6,144 bases of DNA from Synergistaceae bacterium (GTDB lineage: Bacteria > Synergistota > Synergistia > Synergistales > Aminobacteriaceae), in contig JAITPZ010000156.1 in NCBI GenBank assembly GCA_031289165.1, forward strand, positions 1 to 6,144, given 5' to 3'. Made by a program: the position numbers and the translations under genes. The notes beneath the pieces were generated by a model. It saw only the letters and a list, made by a program, of their open reading frames with translations, was not told the DNA's origin and ran no database searches. This document shows positions 1-6,144 of the stretch, in pieces; position 1 is the first letter of the stretch, and every line of letters begins with the position of its first letter.

Positions 1-956
1 AAGTTCTGTTCACACTGATGCGTGATCTCAGAGAGGACGGGCGCGCCATCCTCTATATCTCCCACCACCTCTCGGAGGTTCTGCGCGTCGCGGATCGCGT
101 CACCGTTATGCGCAACGGCCGCAGGGTGACCACGGTCAGGGCGTCGGAGGTCGACGAGGACGGGCTCATTCGATTCATGATCGCAAAGGGGCTCGACAAT
201 CAGTACCCCAGGTTCCATACCGCAAAAGGCGACGAAATCTTCGCCGTCGCGGGTTACAGCGCGCCGTCGGCGGGAGTCCGCGACGTGACGTTCTCCATCA
301 GGTCAGGCGAGATCGTGGGCTTCGCGGGGCTTGTCGGAGCGGGCCGCACCGAGCTGGCCAGGAGCATTTTCGTGGGCGTGGGCGCCCGCGGCAGCTCCGG
401 GACCGTCACGCTGAACGGCGCGGCGTTCCGTTCGAGGAACCCCGGAGACTCCATCCGCCGGGGCATCGTCATGATCCCTGAAAACCACCGCGAGGAGGGG
501 CTCATCGCCGATATGGACGTCGGCTTCAACCTGACGTTTCCAAAACTGGACCTTCATACACGGTTCGGCTTCGTCAGCGGAAAAAACGCCAGGGCGTCCG
601 CGATGGAGGCGATTGAAAAGTATGGAATCAGGGCTTTCGGGCTTTCGCAGCCTGCACGGACCCTGTCCGGCGGTAATCAGCAGAAAGTTTCGGTCGGCAA
701 GTGGAACCTCGCCGAGGCGAAATTGTGGATCTTCGACGAGCCGACCCAGGGCATCGACGTGGACGCCAAGACGGAGATCTATTCCATAATGGGACGGGTG
801 GCCGCCTCCGGAGCGGGGGTGTGGTTCATCGGCTCCGAACTCCGGGAGCTGACGGCCATTTCCGACCGCATCTGCGTGATGAAGAGCGGGCGAACGATCG
901 CGGAGTACTCGCCCCCCTACGACAGAGAACGCATACTCGACAGCATGATCCGTTGA
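1..956 (+). CDS. Sugar ABC transporter ATP-binding protein, RbsA/MglA type, 5'-truncated by window edge
   Basis: This is the cytoplasmic ATPase subunit of a monosaccharide ABC importer (the CUT2 class, with two fused nucleotide-binding domains). The frame is open from base 3, before the ATG at 18, and that upstream part (VLFTLMRDL) matches the family, so the real start lies outside the window. The end of the first domain is present, with the H-loop YISHHLSEV at about 54-80. The second domain follows. Its P-loop is GLVGAGRTE (327-353), without the usual GK[ST]. The signature is LSGGNQQK (663-686), and the Walker B region is LWIFDEPTQGID (723-758). The H-loop histidine is replaced in FIGSELREL. 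A degenerate second site is normal for RbsA-type proteins, so one site probably does most of the hydrolysis. The gene ends 37 bases before the permease. The family is certain; the sugar is unknown. Confidence 0.95.
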   Translation, partial: VLFTLMRDLREDGRAILYISHHLSEVLRVADRVTVMRNGRRVTTVRASEVDEDGLIRFMIAKGLDNQYPRFHTAKGDEIFAVAGYSAPSAGVRDVTFSIRSGEIVGFAGLVGAGRTELARSIFVGVGARGSSGTVTLNGAAFRSRNPGDSIRRGIVMIPENHREEGLIADMDVGFNLTFPKLDLHTRFGFVSGKNARASAMEAIEKYGIRAFGLSQPARTLSGGNQQKVSVGKWNLAEAKLWIFDEPTQGIDVDAKTEIYSIMGRVAASGAGVWFIGSELRELTAISDRICVMKSGRTIAEYSPPYDRERILDSMIR

Positions 957-976
957 GGCATTGGGAGGTTGTAATT

Positions 977-1003
977 ATGGAGAGGCTTATACTATGGAAC
1001 TGA
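977..1003 (+). promoter_or_regulatory. Possible 8-codon leader mini-ORF overlapping the permease start
   Basis: An ATG at 977 is preceded by GGGAGG (963-968) at 8 bases spacing and reads MERLILWN, then TGA at 1001-1003. It is in a different frame from the permease and ends 7 bases past the permease ATG at 994. Its middle codons are AGG CTT ATA CTA, which look unusual for this GC-rich operon. Such an arrangement could couple or slow translation of the permease. It could equally be chance, since the same bases carry the permease's own ribosome-binding site. No regulatory role is shown. Confidence 0.2.
979..985 (+). promoter_or_regulatory. Ribosome-binding site that decides the permease start
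   Basis: GGAGAGG lies 8 bases before the ATG at 994, which supports that start over the in-frame TTG at 961. From 961 the protein would gain an 11-residue extension (GGCNYGEAYT after the initiator) that is unlike a permease N-terminus and covers both purine-rich sites. Confidence 0.6.
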
Positions 1004-1953
1004 GGGGAGAGGCGATTCGAGGGGCGCTTTCACGGTACGGAACCATACTGGCGCTCGCGGTTCTGTCGTGCGTTTTTCTGATCTTCATCCCCGGTTTCGC
1101 CAGTCTGCAGAACCTGTTGAACATATTTTATCAAATAGCGCTTCTCACCGTGATCAGCGAGGGCTTCACCATGTGCCTCATCGTGGGCGAGCTCGATTTA
1201 TCGTTTCCCAACGTGGCCAGCCTGTCCGGGGCTCTGGTCGCGGGGCTTATTTTTGGCGGAATGTCCCCGATCCTCGCGGTGCTGATCTGCCTCGCGGTCG
1301 GGGCGCTCTTCGGGATATGCGCCGGGCTTCTCGTGACCAAAGTCGGCATCTCCTCCCTCATTACCACTCTCGCGTCGGGAATCATCGCGGGGGGGATGGT
1401 CTATATGTACACGAAGGGCGTCTCGTTCTACGGACAGATGCCGGAGGGCTTCCTTCTGCTGGGGCGGGGTCATGTCGGCCCCATCCCCTCGCTGATCGCC
1501 ATCATGCTGGTCGTGGTCGCGGCGGCGCAGATTTTCATATCGTATACCCGCGCCGGAAAATACATGCAGGCGACGGGCGCCAACCCCGTCGCGTCCAGAA
1601 TGGCCGGGGTGGACACCGACTTTTACAAAATTCTGGCCATGTCGATGACCAGCGTGGGCGCGGCGTTCACCGGGATACTGCTCACGTCGAAGCTGGGCTC
1701 GGCGAACCCGGAGGGCGCGGCCGGTTTCATGATGGATTCCTTCGCCTCCTCCCTGCTCGGCATGACGGTCCTCTCGATGGGCAGGGCAAACCCCTTCGGG
1801 ACTTTCGTGGGGGCGCTGATGATCGGCGTCATCAACAACGGCATGACGCTGGCGGGCGCGCCGTACTACCAGCAGGACATAACGAAAGGCGCGATCATCA
1901 TCTTTTCGGTGGCGCTGACCTCCATACAGAGCAAACGCCTTGCGGGAGGATGA
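994..1953 (+). CDS. Sugar ABC transporter permease, RbsC type
   Basis: This is an inner-membrane permease of the CUT2 monosaccharide importers (the BPD_transp_2 family), 319 residues, a normal length. It would form the channel as a homodimer on the ATPase encoded just upstream. Hydrophobic stretches lie at about residues 17-35, 44-66, 74-90, 92-115, 122-140, 163-182, 212-231, 250-262, 266-285 and 297-312. Family landmarks are GELDLS (65-70, matching the usual GGIDLS), ATGANPVASRMAGV (193-206, the cytoplasmic coupling-loop motif of RbsC-type proteins) and GTFVGALMIGVINNGM (269-284). The start at 994 has GGAGAGG 8 bases upstream; an in-frame TTG at 961 would add 11 residues and is less likely. 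An 82-base gap follows before the binding protein. The family is secure; the substrate cannot be read from the sequence. Confidence 0.93.
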   Translation: MELRGEAIRGALSRYGTILALAVLSCVFLIFIPGFASLQNLLNIFYQIALLTVISEGFTMCLIVGELDLSFPNVASLSGALVAGLIFGGMSPILAVLICLAVGALFGICAGLLVTKVGISSLITTLASGIIAGGMVYMYTKGVSFYGQMPEGFLLLGRGHVGPIPSLIAIMLVVVAAAQIFISYTRAGKYMQATGANPVASRMAGVDTDFYKILAMSMTSVGAAFTGILLTSKLGSANPEGAAGFMMDSFASSLLGMTVLSMGRANPFGTFVGALMIGVINNGMTLAGAPYYQQDITKGAIIIFSVALTSIQSKRLAGG

Positions 1954-1959
1954 CAGAGA

Positions 1960-1982
1960 TTTGGGACAGAGGTTTGGGACAG
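1960..1982 (+). repeat. Short tandem direct repeat between permease and binding-protein genes
   Basis: TTTGGGACAG occurs twice, at 1960-1969 and 1973-1982, with a 13-base period. It lies just after the permease stop codon. It may be a protein-binding or RNA-structure element or only a small duplication; no function can be assigned. Confidence 0.5.
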
Positions 1983-2001
1983 GGTCCCGGAGTCGGTCCG
2001 G
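1976..2001 (+). other. Two overlapping small inverted repeats (possible alternative RNA hairpins)
   Basis: GGGAC (1976-1980) pairs with GTCCC (1984-1988) around a 3-base loop. CCGGA (1987-1991) pairs with TCCGG (1997-2001) around a 5-base loop. The two stems share bases 1987-1988, so they cannot both form fully. No T-tract follows, so this is not an intrinsic terminator. An intergenic hairpin between a permease gene and a binding-protein gene could protect one end of the mRNA and let binding protein be made in excess. That role is inferred from position only. Confidence 0.3.
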
Positions 2002-2019
2002 ATTCTCAATACACAAACT

Positions 2020-2027
2020 AAAGGGAG
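2020..2027 (+). promoter_or_regulatory. Ribosome-binding site that decides the GTG start of the binding protein
   Basis: AAAGGGAG lies 8 bases before GTG at 2036. The frame stays open upstream to a TTG at 1940, but only the 2036 start puts the signal peptide at the N-terminus. Confidence 0.65.
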
Positions 2028-2035
2028 TGTGTGAC

Positions 2036-2971
2036 GTGAAGAAAGTGTTTGTTTCGGTGTGCGTGTTGTGTGTGGTTCTGGGGATGACGTCCGGCGCCGT
2101 CGCCGGAGAACTGAAGGTCGGTTTTATCGCCACGAATTTTGCGGCCGAGGCCCAGGCCCGGGTGGCCAACGAGTTCGAGAGGATAGCGAAGAAAAAGGGC
2201 TGGAGCGCGCAGATGCTCAACTCGGCCGGCTCGATCGACACGCAGGCCGGGCAGTTGGAGAACCTGTTGCAGATGAAGGTGGACGCGGTCGTCCTCGCGA
2301 TGGCTCACCCGTTGGAGGTGCGCCCCGCGCTCGATAAACTTCTGGAGGCCAAAATTCCCGTCATCACGATCGACTCCGGGTACGTCGACGGGGTCGTGGC
2401 GGACATAACCTCCGACAACTTCGGGATTGGCGCCAGAATGTCCACGTACCTGGTCGACGCTCTGGGCGGAAGCGGGAACATCATCGTCGTCAAGTTCGAG
2501 AAACATCAGGGCAGCCGCCGGCGCGGCAAGGTTCTGGACGCCGTGCTGAGCGAATACCCGGGAATCAAGGTCCTGGCCGAGTACAGCGTGGTCGCTACCG
2601 GACGCTTCATGGACGACACCCGCTCGGCGGTCGAGACCTACGTCACGCGCTTCGGCGATCAGATCGACGGGGTATGGTGCGCTTTCGACCAGCTCGCCTA
2701 CGTGGCGGGGGACGTCCTCTCGGAGCGGGGCCAGGGTAAGAAGGCCATCATCGTCGCCGCCGACGGCAACAGAGAAACGTTCCGGCGCATCGTCAACGGC
2801 ATGATGAGCGCCACCGTGGCCCAGCCCTTCGAGGAGATGGCGTCGGTCGCCGCCGGGCTCGTCGAAAAAATAGTGGTCGAGGGAAAGAGCCCCGGGGAGG
2901 CGACGTTCGGCAAAAAAATATACTACGTCGACACGCCGCTCTACGACATCACCAACCTGCCGAAGGAGTAG
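2036..2971 (+). CDS. Periplasmic sugar-binding protein, RbsB type (ABC transporter)
   Basis: This is the solute-binding protein of the importer (the Peripla_BP_4 / RbsB fold), 311 residues with a GTG start. The N-terminus is a signal peptide: basic MKK, a hydrophobic core at residues 4-17, and AVA before G24 as the likely signal peptidase I site. Cysteines 9 and 12 are in the core but lack a lipobox context, so this is probably a soluble periplasmic protein. The mature part begins ELKVGFIATNF. Further family landmarks are TIDSG (111-115), SDNFGIGARM (126-135, the usual DN-x-x-x-G helix), HQGSRRRG (157-164), CAFDQLAY (215-222) and AADGNRE (241-247). D113, D218 and D243 are at places where this family often contacts the sugar. 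TVAQPFEEM (260-268) is also typical. It is followed after 35 bases by the kinase gene. The ligand is unknown; a pentose, ketose or polyol is plausible because of the kinase. Confidence 0.92.
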   Translation: MKKVFVSVCVLCVVLGMTSGAVAGELKVGFIATNFAAEAQARVANEFERIAKKKGWSAQMLNSAGSIDTQAGQLENLLQMKVDAVVLAMAHPLEVRPALDKLLEAKIPVITIDSGYVDGVVADITSDNFGIGARMSTYLVDALGGSGNIIVVKFEKHQGSRRRGKVLDAVLSEYPGIKVLAEYSVVATGRFMDDTRSAVETYVTRFGDQIDGVWCAFDQLAYVAGDVLSERGQGKKAIIVAADGNRETFRRIVNGMMSATVAQPFEEMASVAAGLVEKIVVEGKSPGEATFGKKIYYVDTPLYDITNLPKE

Positions 2972-3006
2972 TGGGAAAAGGGAAAAATCCGTAACGAGGT
3001 CCGGCC

Positions 3007-4428
3007 ATGAAGCTGTACATGGGCGTCGATATGGGAACCTCGTCCACCAAGGCAGCCCTGATGGACGAGAGAGGGTGCGTGTTGTCCCGCGTTCGGCTGG
3101 AATCCTCCGTCATCAGCCCGGAGGAGGGGTTCTTCGAGGTCGACGCGGAGGGGGTCTGGTGGAAAAATTTCATCGCCGTCTGCAAAAAATTTTTCTCCGG
3201 GTTCGACGCGTCGTCGCTGAGGGCGCTCTGCGTCAGCTCCGTGTGCGGCTCCTTCGTACCGGTCGACGGGGCGTTCAGGCCCGTTCACAACGCGATCCTC
3301 TACGGCATCGACCGGCGCAGCGAATCGCTGGTCAGGGACCTGAACGCCCGGTACGGCGAGGCGTTCCTGAAACGCCGGCTCGGAAACGCTTTTTCGACCC
3401 ACTCCGTGCTGCCGAAAATTCTGTGGCTCAAAAAAAGCCGTCCCGACGTCTACGCCCGGACGGCTCATTTCGTGTCGAGCCTGAACTTCATCACCGCCCG
3501 CCTCACGGGCGTCCCCCGCTGGGACGTCCCAACGGCTCACGGGGCCCTGATGCTGGACGGCGAGACGGAGGCGGCCCCGCAATGGTTTCTGGAGGATCAC
3601 GGAATAGCGGACGGCAAAATCCCCCCTGCGGCCCCGGCAATCCTGCCCCTGGGCACGGTTTCGAGGAGCGCCGCGGCGGAGACGGGCATCCCGGAGGGAA
3701 CCCCGGTCATGAACGGCGCCTGCGACGTCAACGCGGAGGCTATGGCCGTAAACGCCGTCATGCCGGGGACGGCTGTGGCCGTATTCGGCTCGACCCTCTC
3801 GATCATGCTGAACACCGACGCGCCGCACTCGCTGGACGGTTTCATGTCCGGGCGTTCCCTGTTCCCGGAGGTGTGGCGCATCGGGGCGGCGACCGCCTCG
3901 GGCGGGCGGACCCTGGACTGGGGACGCGCCCTGGGCGCGTTCTCCGAGGCGCGGGAGCCCACCGGCATATACTTCATCCCGTATCTGGACGGCGCGCGCA
4001 GCCCCTTCACAAACCCGTCGGCAACGGGCGCCTTCCTCGGCCTGACCAGCGCCCACTCCCCCTCCGACATGGCCCGTGCGGTATGGGAGTCCCTCGGGTA
4101 CGAGCTGGCGATGATCATCTCAAAAATGGAGAGCGCCGCGCCGTTCCCCGATGTGCTCGAGACCTCGGGCGGTCTCTCGAACGTGCCGGAGCTGATGCGG
4201 CTCATCGCGGACATCACGGGCAGAACGCTCAGGCCGCACCCGGACGTGGACGCGTCGCAGGGCGACGCATTTATCGCGATGATGAGTGAAATTCCATACG
4301 ACAGACTGCCGTTTTCCGGGCAGGAGCTTCCACTCATCCGCCCCGACGAGCGAGCCGGACACTACGCGAAGCATCGGGCGCGATTTCAGTCGCTCTGCGA
4401 AATGCTGACAGCGCCGGGTTTTCTGTAA
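3007..4428 (+). CDS. FGGY-family carbohydrate kinase, xylulokinase-like
   Basis: This is a cytoplasmic ATP-dependent kinase that would phosphorylate the imported sugar or polyol. It has 473 residues, slightly short of the usual 480-520. The N-terminal domain carries the phosphate-binding motif GVDMGTSSTK (6-15) and NAILYGIDRR (95-104). GACDVNAEAMA (237-247) holds the expected catalytic base, D240. AVFGSTLSIM (258-267) corresponds to the family's GT[ST] loop. FIPYLDGARSPF (323-334), followed by a Gly-rich stretch to GLTSAH (345-350), is the C-terminal family signature, and SGGLSNVPELMRLIADITG (387-405) is the adenosine-binding region. The YGID motif and the LGNAFSTHSVLPKILWLK segment (125-142) resemble, from memory, the Rhodospirillum rubrum-type xylulose kinase branch. 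The ATG at 3007 has GAGGT (2996-3000) 6 bases upstream. No isomerase, epimerase or regulator is in the window. The family is sure; D-xylulose as substrate is only a guess, and ribulose, erythritol-type polyols or other ketoses are possible. Confidence 0.9.
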   Translation: MKLYMGVDMGTSSTKAALMDERGCVLSRVRLESSVISPEEGFFEVDAEGVWWKNFIAVCKKFFSGFDASSLRALCVSSVCGSFVPVDGAFRPVHNAILYGIDRRSESLVRDLNARYGEAFLKRRLGNAFSTHSVLPKILWLKKSRPDVYARTAHFVSSLNFITARLTGVPRWDVPTAHGALMLDGETEAAPQWFLEDHGIADGKIPPAAPAILPLGTVSRSAAAETGIPEGTPVMNGACDVNAEAMAVNAVMPGTAVAVFGSTLSIMLNTDAPHSLDGFMSGRSLFPEVWRIGAATASGGRTLDWGRALGAFSEAREPTGIYFIPYLDGARSPFTNPSATGAFLGLTSAHSPSDMARAVWESLGYELAMIISKMESAAPFPDVLETSGGLSNVPELMRLIADITGRTLRPHPDVDASQGDAFIAMMSEIPYDRLPFSGQELPLIRPDERAGHYAKHRARFQSLCEMLTAPGFL

Positions 4429-4430
4429 GC

Positions 4431-4610
4431 GAACCCGAGCGGCCCGCACAGGCGATAATTCCCCTCGTTCAGTATGCTATCTGCCTCATTCATGAGAGAG
4501 GCACAGCGCAGGAACAAATTCCTGTGGCTATTTTTACTGAAAAAGCCGCGAAGGAATTGATTACACGCATAACAAAAGAGCATACGGAGGAAACAGCATG
4601 GCTAACGTAA
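4431..4610 (+). pseudogene. Open 3' stub of an unidentified gene overlapping the hsdM start
   Basis: One frame stays open from the kinase stop region to TAA at 4608-4610. It reads plausibly as protein, for example VAIFTEKAAKELITRITKE, a likely amphipathic helix, and ends HTEETAWLT. It overlaps hsdM by 13 bases, an arrangement typical of neighbouring genes in one operon. The frame is open from 4290, but no ATG or GTG occurs in it and the only TTG is at 4557, near the end. The part before about 4429 is simply inside the kinase gene. The simplest reading is that the 5' part of a former upstream gene was lost when this region joined the sugar operon. The left limit is uncertain, probably between 4429 and 4460. 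I do not recognise the product. By chance alone, about 60 codons without a stop would happen in roughly 6% of cases, so this is suggestive and not proven. Confidence 0.4.
4507..4535 (+). terminator. Possible rho-independent terminator after the sugar operon
   Basis: CGCAGGAA (4507-4514) can pair with TTCCTGTG (4519-4526), giving 8 pairs including one G-U, around the loop CAAA. Five T residues follow at 4531-4535 after a GCTA spacer. It is placed correctly to end the sugar transcript before hsdM. It is weak because the stem is not GC-rich, the T-tract is short and displaced by 4 bases, and the same bases lie inside a plausible coding remnant. Confidence 0.35.
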
Positions 4611-6097
4611 ACACTGCCGACATCGGTTTTGAACAACAAATCTGGGCGGCTGCCGATATATTGCGCGGCAACATGGACGCCGCCGAATATAAGCACGTTG
4701 TGCTTGGGTTGATTTTTCTCAAATATATTTCAGACAACTTCGAGGCTCGCTATCAGGAATTGAAGGAGGCCAATGACGATGTTGAGGATAAGGACGCTTA
4801 CGCTGAGGTGAATGTGTTCTTTGTGCCGCCTTCCGCCAGATGGGGCGTTATCGCCGAAGCCGCGCACAAAGAGGAAATCGGCGCGACCATTGATGACGCG
4901 ATGCGCGCCATTGAAAAAGAGAACAGGCGATTAAAAGACATCCTGCCTAAGAACTACGCCCGTGACGAGTTGGATAAACGCCGCCTGGGTAATGTCGTTG
5001 ACCTGTTTACCAATATTAAAATGGCAAAACATGCTGACAGCAAGGATATTCTTGGCCGCGCTTATGAGTATTGTCTTGCCAGGTTCGCCGAACAGGAGGG
5101 CAAACGAGCCGGAGAATTTTACACTCCATCCTGCGTGGTTCGTACACTCGTTGAGGTATTGCAGCCCTTCAAAGGGAGGGTTTACGATCCCTGCTGCGGT
5201 TCGGGCGGTATGTTCGTACAATCGGCTGAATTTGTCGGTCATCACGCCGGCAACATCAACAACCTGTCAATTTTCGGACAGGACGCGAACCCAACCACCC
5301 GCAGGATGGCGTTGATGAACCTTGCCATCCGCGGCATCGAAGCTGACCTCGGCGGGTACAGCGCGGACACGTTCCATAACGACCTGCACCCGCGACTCAA
5401 AGCTGATTTCATCATGGCGAACCCGCCGTTCAATCTTTCGGACTGGAACGACGGCTCGCTGAACGATGATCCGCGCTGGAAGTACGGCCTGCCGCCGTCC
5501 GGCAACGCCAACTTTGCCTGGATGCAGCACATGATACACCATCTGTCGCCCAATGGGAAAATCGGTCTGGTGCTTGCCAATGGTTCGCTCTCGTCACAGA
5601 GCGGCGGCGAGGGAGAGATACGGCGTAAAATTGCAGAGGACGACCTTGTGGAAGGTATTATCGCCATGCCAGGCAACTTATTTTATACAGTTACAATTCC
5701 TGTTACTCTGTGGTTCATCAATCGGAATAAAAAGCAAAAAGGCAAAACGCTCTTTCTCGACGCCCGGAAAATGGGAACGATGGTGACGCGCAAACTACGC
5801 GAAATGACCGCTGAGGATATTTCCAAAATAGCCGAAACCTTTAACGCTTTCGACGCAGGGACTGTTGAGGACGTGAAAGGCTTCTGTGCCGCTGTGACCA
5901 CCGAGGAAATCGCCAGGCAGGATTTCATCCTCACACCGGGGCGGTACGTCGGAATTGAAGAACAGGAAGACGACGGCGAGCCTTTCGAGGAAAAGATGAC
6001 GCGCCTTACGGGCGAACTCTCCGAGATGTTCAAACGTTCCCATGATTTGGAAGGCGAAATCCGCAAAAAGCTGGGAACCATTGGATTTAAAATCTAA
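4598..6097 (+). CDS. hsdM: Type I restriction-modification system methyltransferase subunit HsdM
   Basis: HsdM is the S-adenosylmethionine-dependent subunit that makes N6-methyladenine, working as M2S with the specificity subunit HsdS. The 499 residues are a normal length. Residues 12-170 form the HsdM N-terminal helical domain, with the typical IWAAADILRGNMDAAEYK start and VVLGLIFLKYISD (34-46). The N6-Mtase domain follows: GEFYTP (172-177, motif X region), VYDPCCGSGGMF (195-206, SAM-binding motif I), FGQDANP (226-232) and the catalytic motif IV ANPPF (274-278). TIPVTLWF (366-373) and FILTPGRYVG (443-452) are also typical. A charged C-terminal tail (453-496) may form a coiled coil. The ATG has GGAGG (4586-4590) 7 bases upstream and lies inside an overlapping upstream frame. 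G+C is clearly lower than in the sugar genes, which suggests a separate origin. All motifs expected for activity are present. HsdR and HsdS are not in the window. Confidence 0.96.
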   Translation: MANVNTADIGFEQQIWAAADILRGNMDAAEYKHVVLGLIFLKYISDNFEARYQELKEANDDVEDKDAYAEVNVFFVPPSARWGVIAEAAHKEEIGATIDDAMRAIEKENRRLKDILPKNYARDELDKRRLGNVVDLFTNIKMAKHADSKDILGRAYEYCLARFAEQEGKRAGEFYTPSCVVRTLVEVLQPFKGRVYDPCCGSGGMFVQSAEFVGHHAGNINNLSIFGQDANPTTRRMALMNLAIRGIEADLGGYSADTFHNDLHPRLKADFIMANPPFNLSDWNDGSLNDDPRWKYGLPPSGNANFAWMQHMIHHLSPNGKIGLVLANGSLSSQSGGEGEIRRKIAEDDLVEGIIAMPGNLFYTVTIPVTLWFINRNKKQKGKTLFLDARKMGTMVTRKLREMTAEDISKIAETFNAFDAGTVEDVKGFCAAVTTEEIARQDFILTPGRYVGIEEQEDDGEPFEEKMTRLTGELSEMFKRSHDLEGEIRKKLGTIGFKI

Positions 6098-6116
6098 GCC
6101 GTCAAAGAACCATTAT

Positions 6117-6122
6117 AGGAGG
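6117..6122 (+). promoter_or_regulatory. Strong ribosome-binding site for the gene after hsdM
   Basis: AGGAGG, a near-perfect Shine-Dalgarno sequence, ends 7 bases before a TTG at 6130. No ATG or GTG lies at a usable distance before the window ends, so TTG is the best start. Confidence 0.7.
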
Positions 6123-6129
6123 TATTACA

Positions 6130-6144
6130 TTGGACAATAGGACA
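6130..6144 (+). CDS. Start of the next gene in the hsd operon, cut by window edge
   Basis: A TTG start at 6130 with a strong AGGAGG 7 bases upstream begins a frame reading MDNRT before the window ends. It lies 32 bases after the hsdM stop with no terminator between, so it is probably cotranscribed. In type I loci the gene after hsdM is often hsdS, or an inserted accessory gene such as a RhuM/Fic-type protein. Five residues are not enough to tell which. Confidence 0.5.

Noticed and set aside
327..353. Missing GK[ST] in the second P-loop of the ABC ATPase, as a possible inactivating defect
   Set aside because: A GxxGAGRTE-type loop in the second domain is the normal form for RbsA/MglA-type proteins.
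1940..2035. Upstream TTG start for the binding protein
   Set aside because: It would place a charged 32-residue extension before the signal peptide, and the GTG at 2036 has a good ribosome-binding site.
1198..2241. 347-codon open frame on the minus strand across the permease and binding-protein start
   Set aside because: It covers two well-supported genes and their spacer, and its translation is rich in Arg, His and Asp with no recognisable domain.
2941..4056. 371-codon open frame on the minus strand across the kinase gene
   Set aside because: It is antisense to a clear FGGY kinase. Its translation is low-complexity Arg/Gly/Ala-rich, as expected from the opposite strand of GC-rich coding DNA.
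3075..4289. 404-codon open frame on the plus strand in another frame of the kinase gene
   Set aside because: It is Arg/Gly/Pro-rich with no motif, whereas the overlapping frame has every FGGY kinase signature.
3597..4337. 246-codon minus-strand frame inside the kinase gene
   Set aside because: It is a shadow of the kinase coding sequence with no ribosome-binding site or family motif noted.
4473..4478. TATGCT as a -10 promoter element for hsdM
   Set aside because: No acceptable -35 element lies about 17 bases upstream, and the sequence is inside the coding-like stub.
4482..4503. TGCCTC/GAGGCA inverted repeat as a terminator or operator
   Set aside because: The stem is 6 pairs around a 10-base loop with no T-tract after it; it is too weak to support a function.

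Overview
The window suggests a GC-rich diderm (Gram-negative) bacterium. Sampled rows give about 72% G+C inside the kinase gene (3841-3900, 43/60) and about 53% inside hsdM (5041-5100, 32/60). The sugar-binding protein has a Sec signal peptide with no lipobox, which fits release into a periplasm. The sequence alone does not fix a taxon. All supported genes are on the + strand.

Region 1 (1-4428) is the distal part of a carbohydrate uptake and phosphorylation operon. It holds, in order, the C-terminal part of an RbsA/MglA-type double-NBD ABC ATPase (cut by the left edge), an RbsC-type permease, an RbsB-type periplasmic sugar-binding protein, and an FGGY-family kinase that probably phosphorylates a ketose or polyol. 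Gaps between genes are short (37, 82 and 35 bases) and no convincing internal promoter was seen, so one transcript starting upstream of the window is likely. Together the proteins would bind a sugar outside the inner membrane, import it with ATP, and trap it as the phosphate ester. The sugar is not determined; the kinase looks closest to the Rhodospirillum-type xylulokinase-like branch.

Region 2 (about 4429-4610) is a junction. Base composition drops, and an open frame with no usable start runs into the first bases of hsdM, overlapping it by 13 bases. It looks like the 3' stub of a gene that once preceded hsdM. A possible hairpin-plus-T-tract terminator lies inside it.

Region 3 (4598-6144) is the start of a type I restriction-modification locus. 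It has a complete hsdM (N6-adenine methyltransferase subunit), then a strong ribosome-binding site and a probable TTG start of another gene cut by the right edge. No HsdR or HsdS is visible in the window. The lower G+C and the stub suggest this locus was inserted or rearranged next to the sugar operon.

No tRNA, rRNA, CRISPR array, insertion sequence or clearly novel system was seen. The most unusual items are the truncated frame at the junction and an 8-codon mini-ORF overlapping the permease start.
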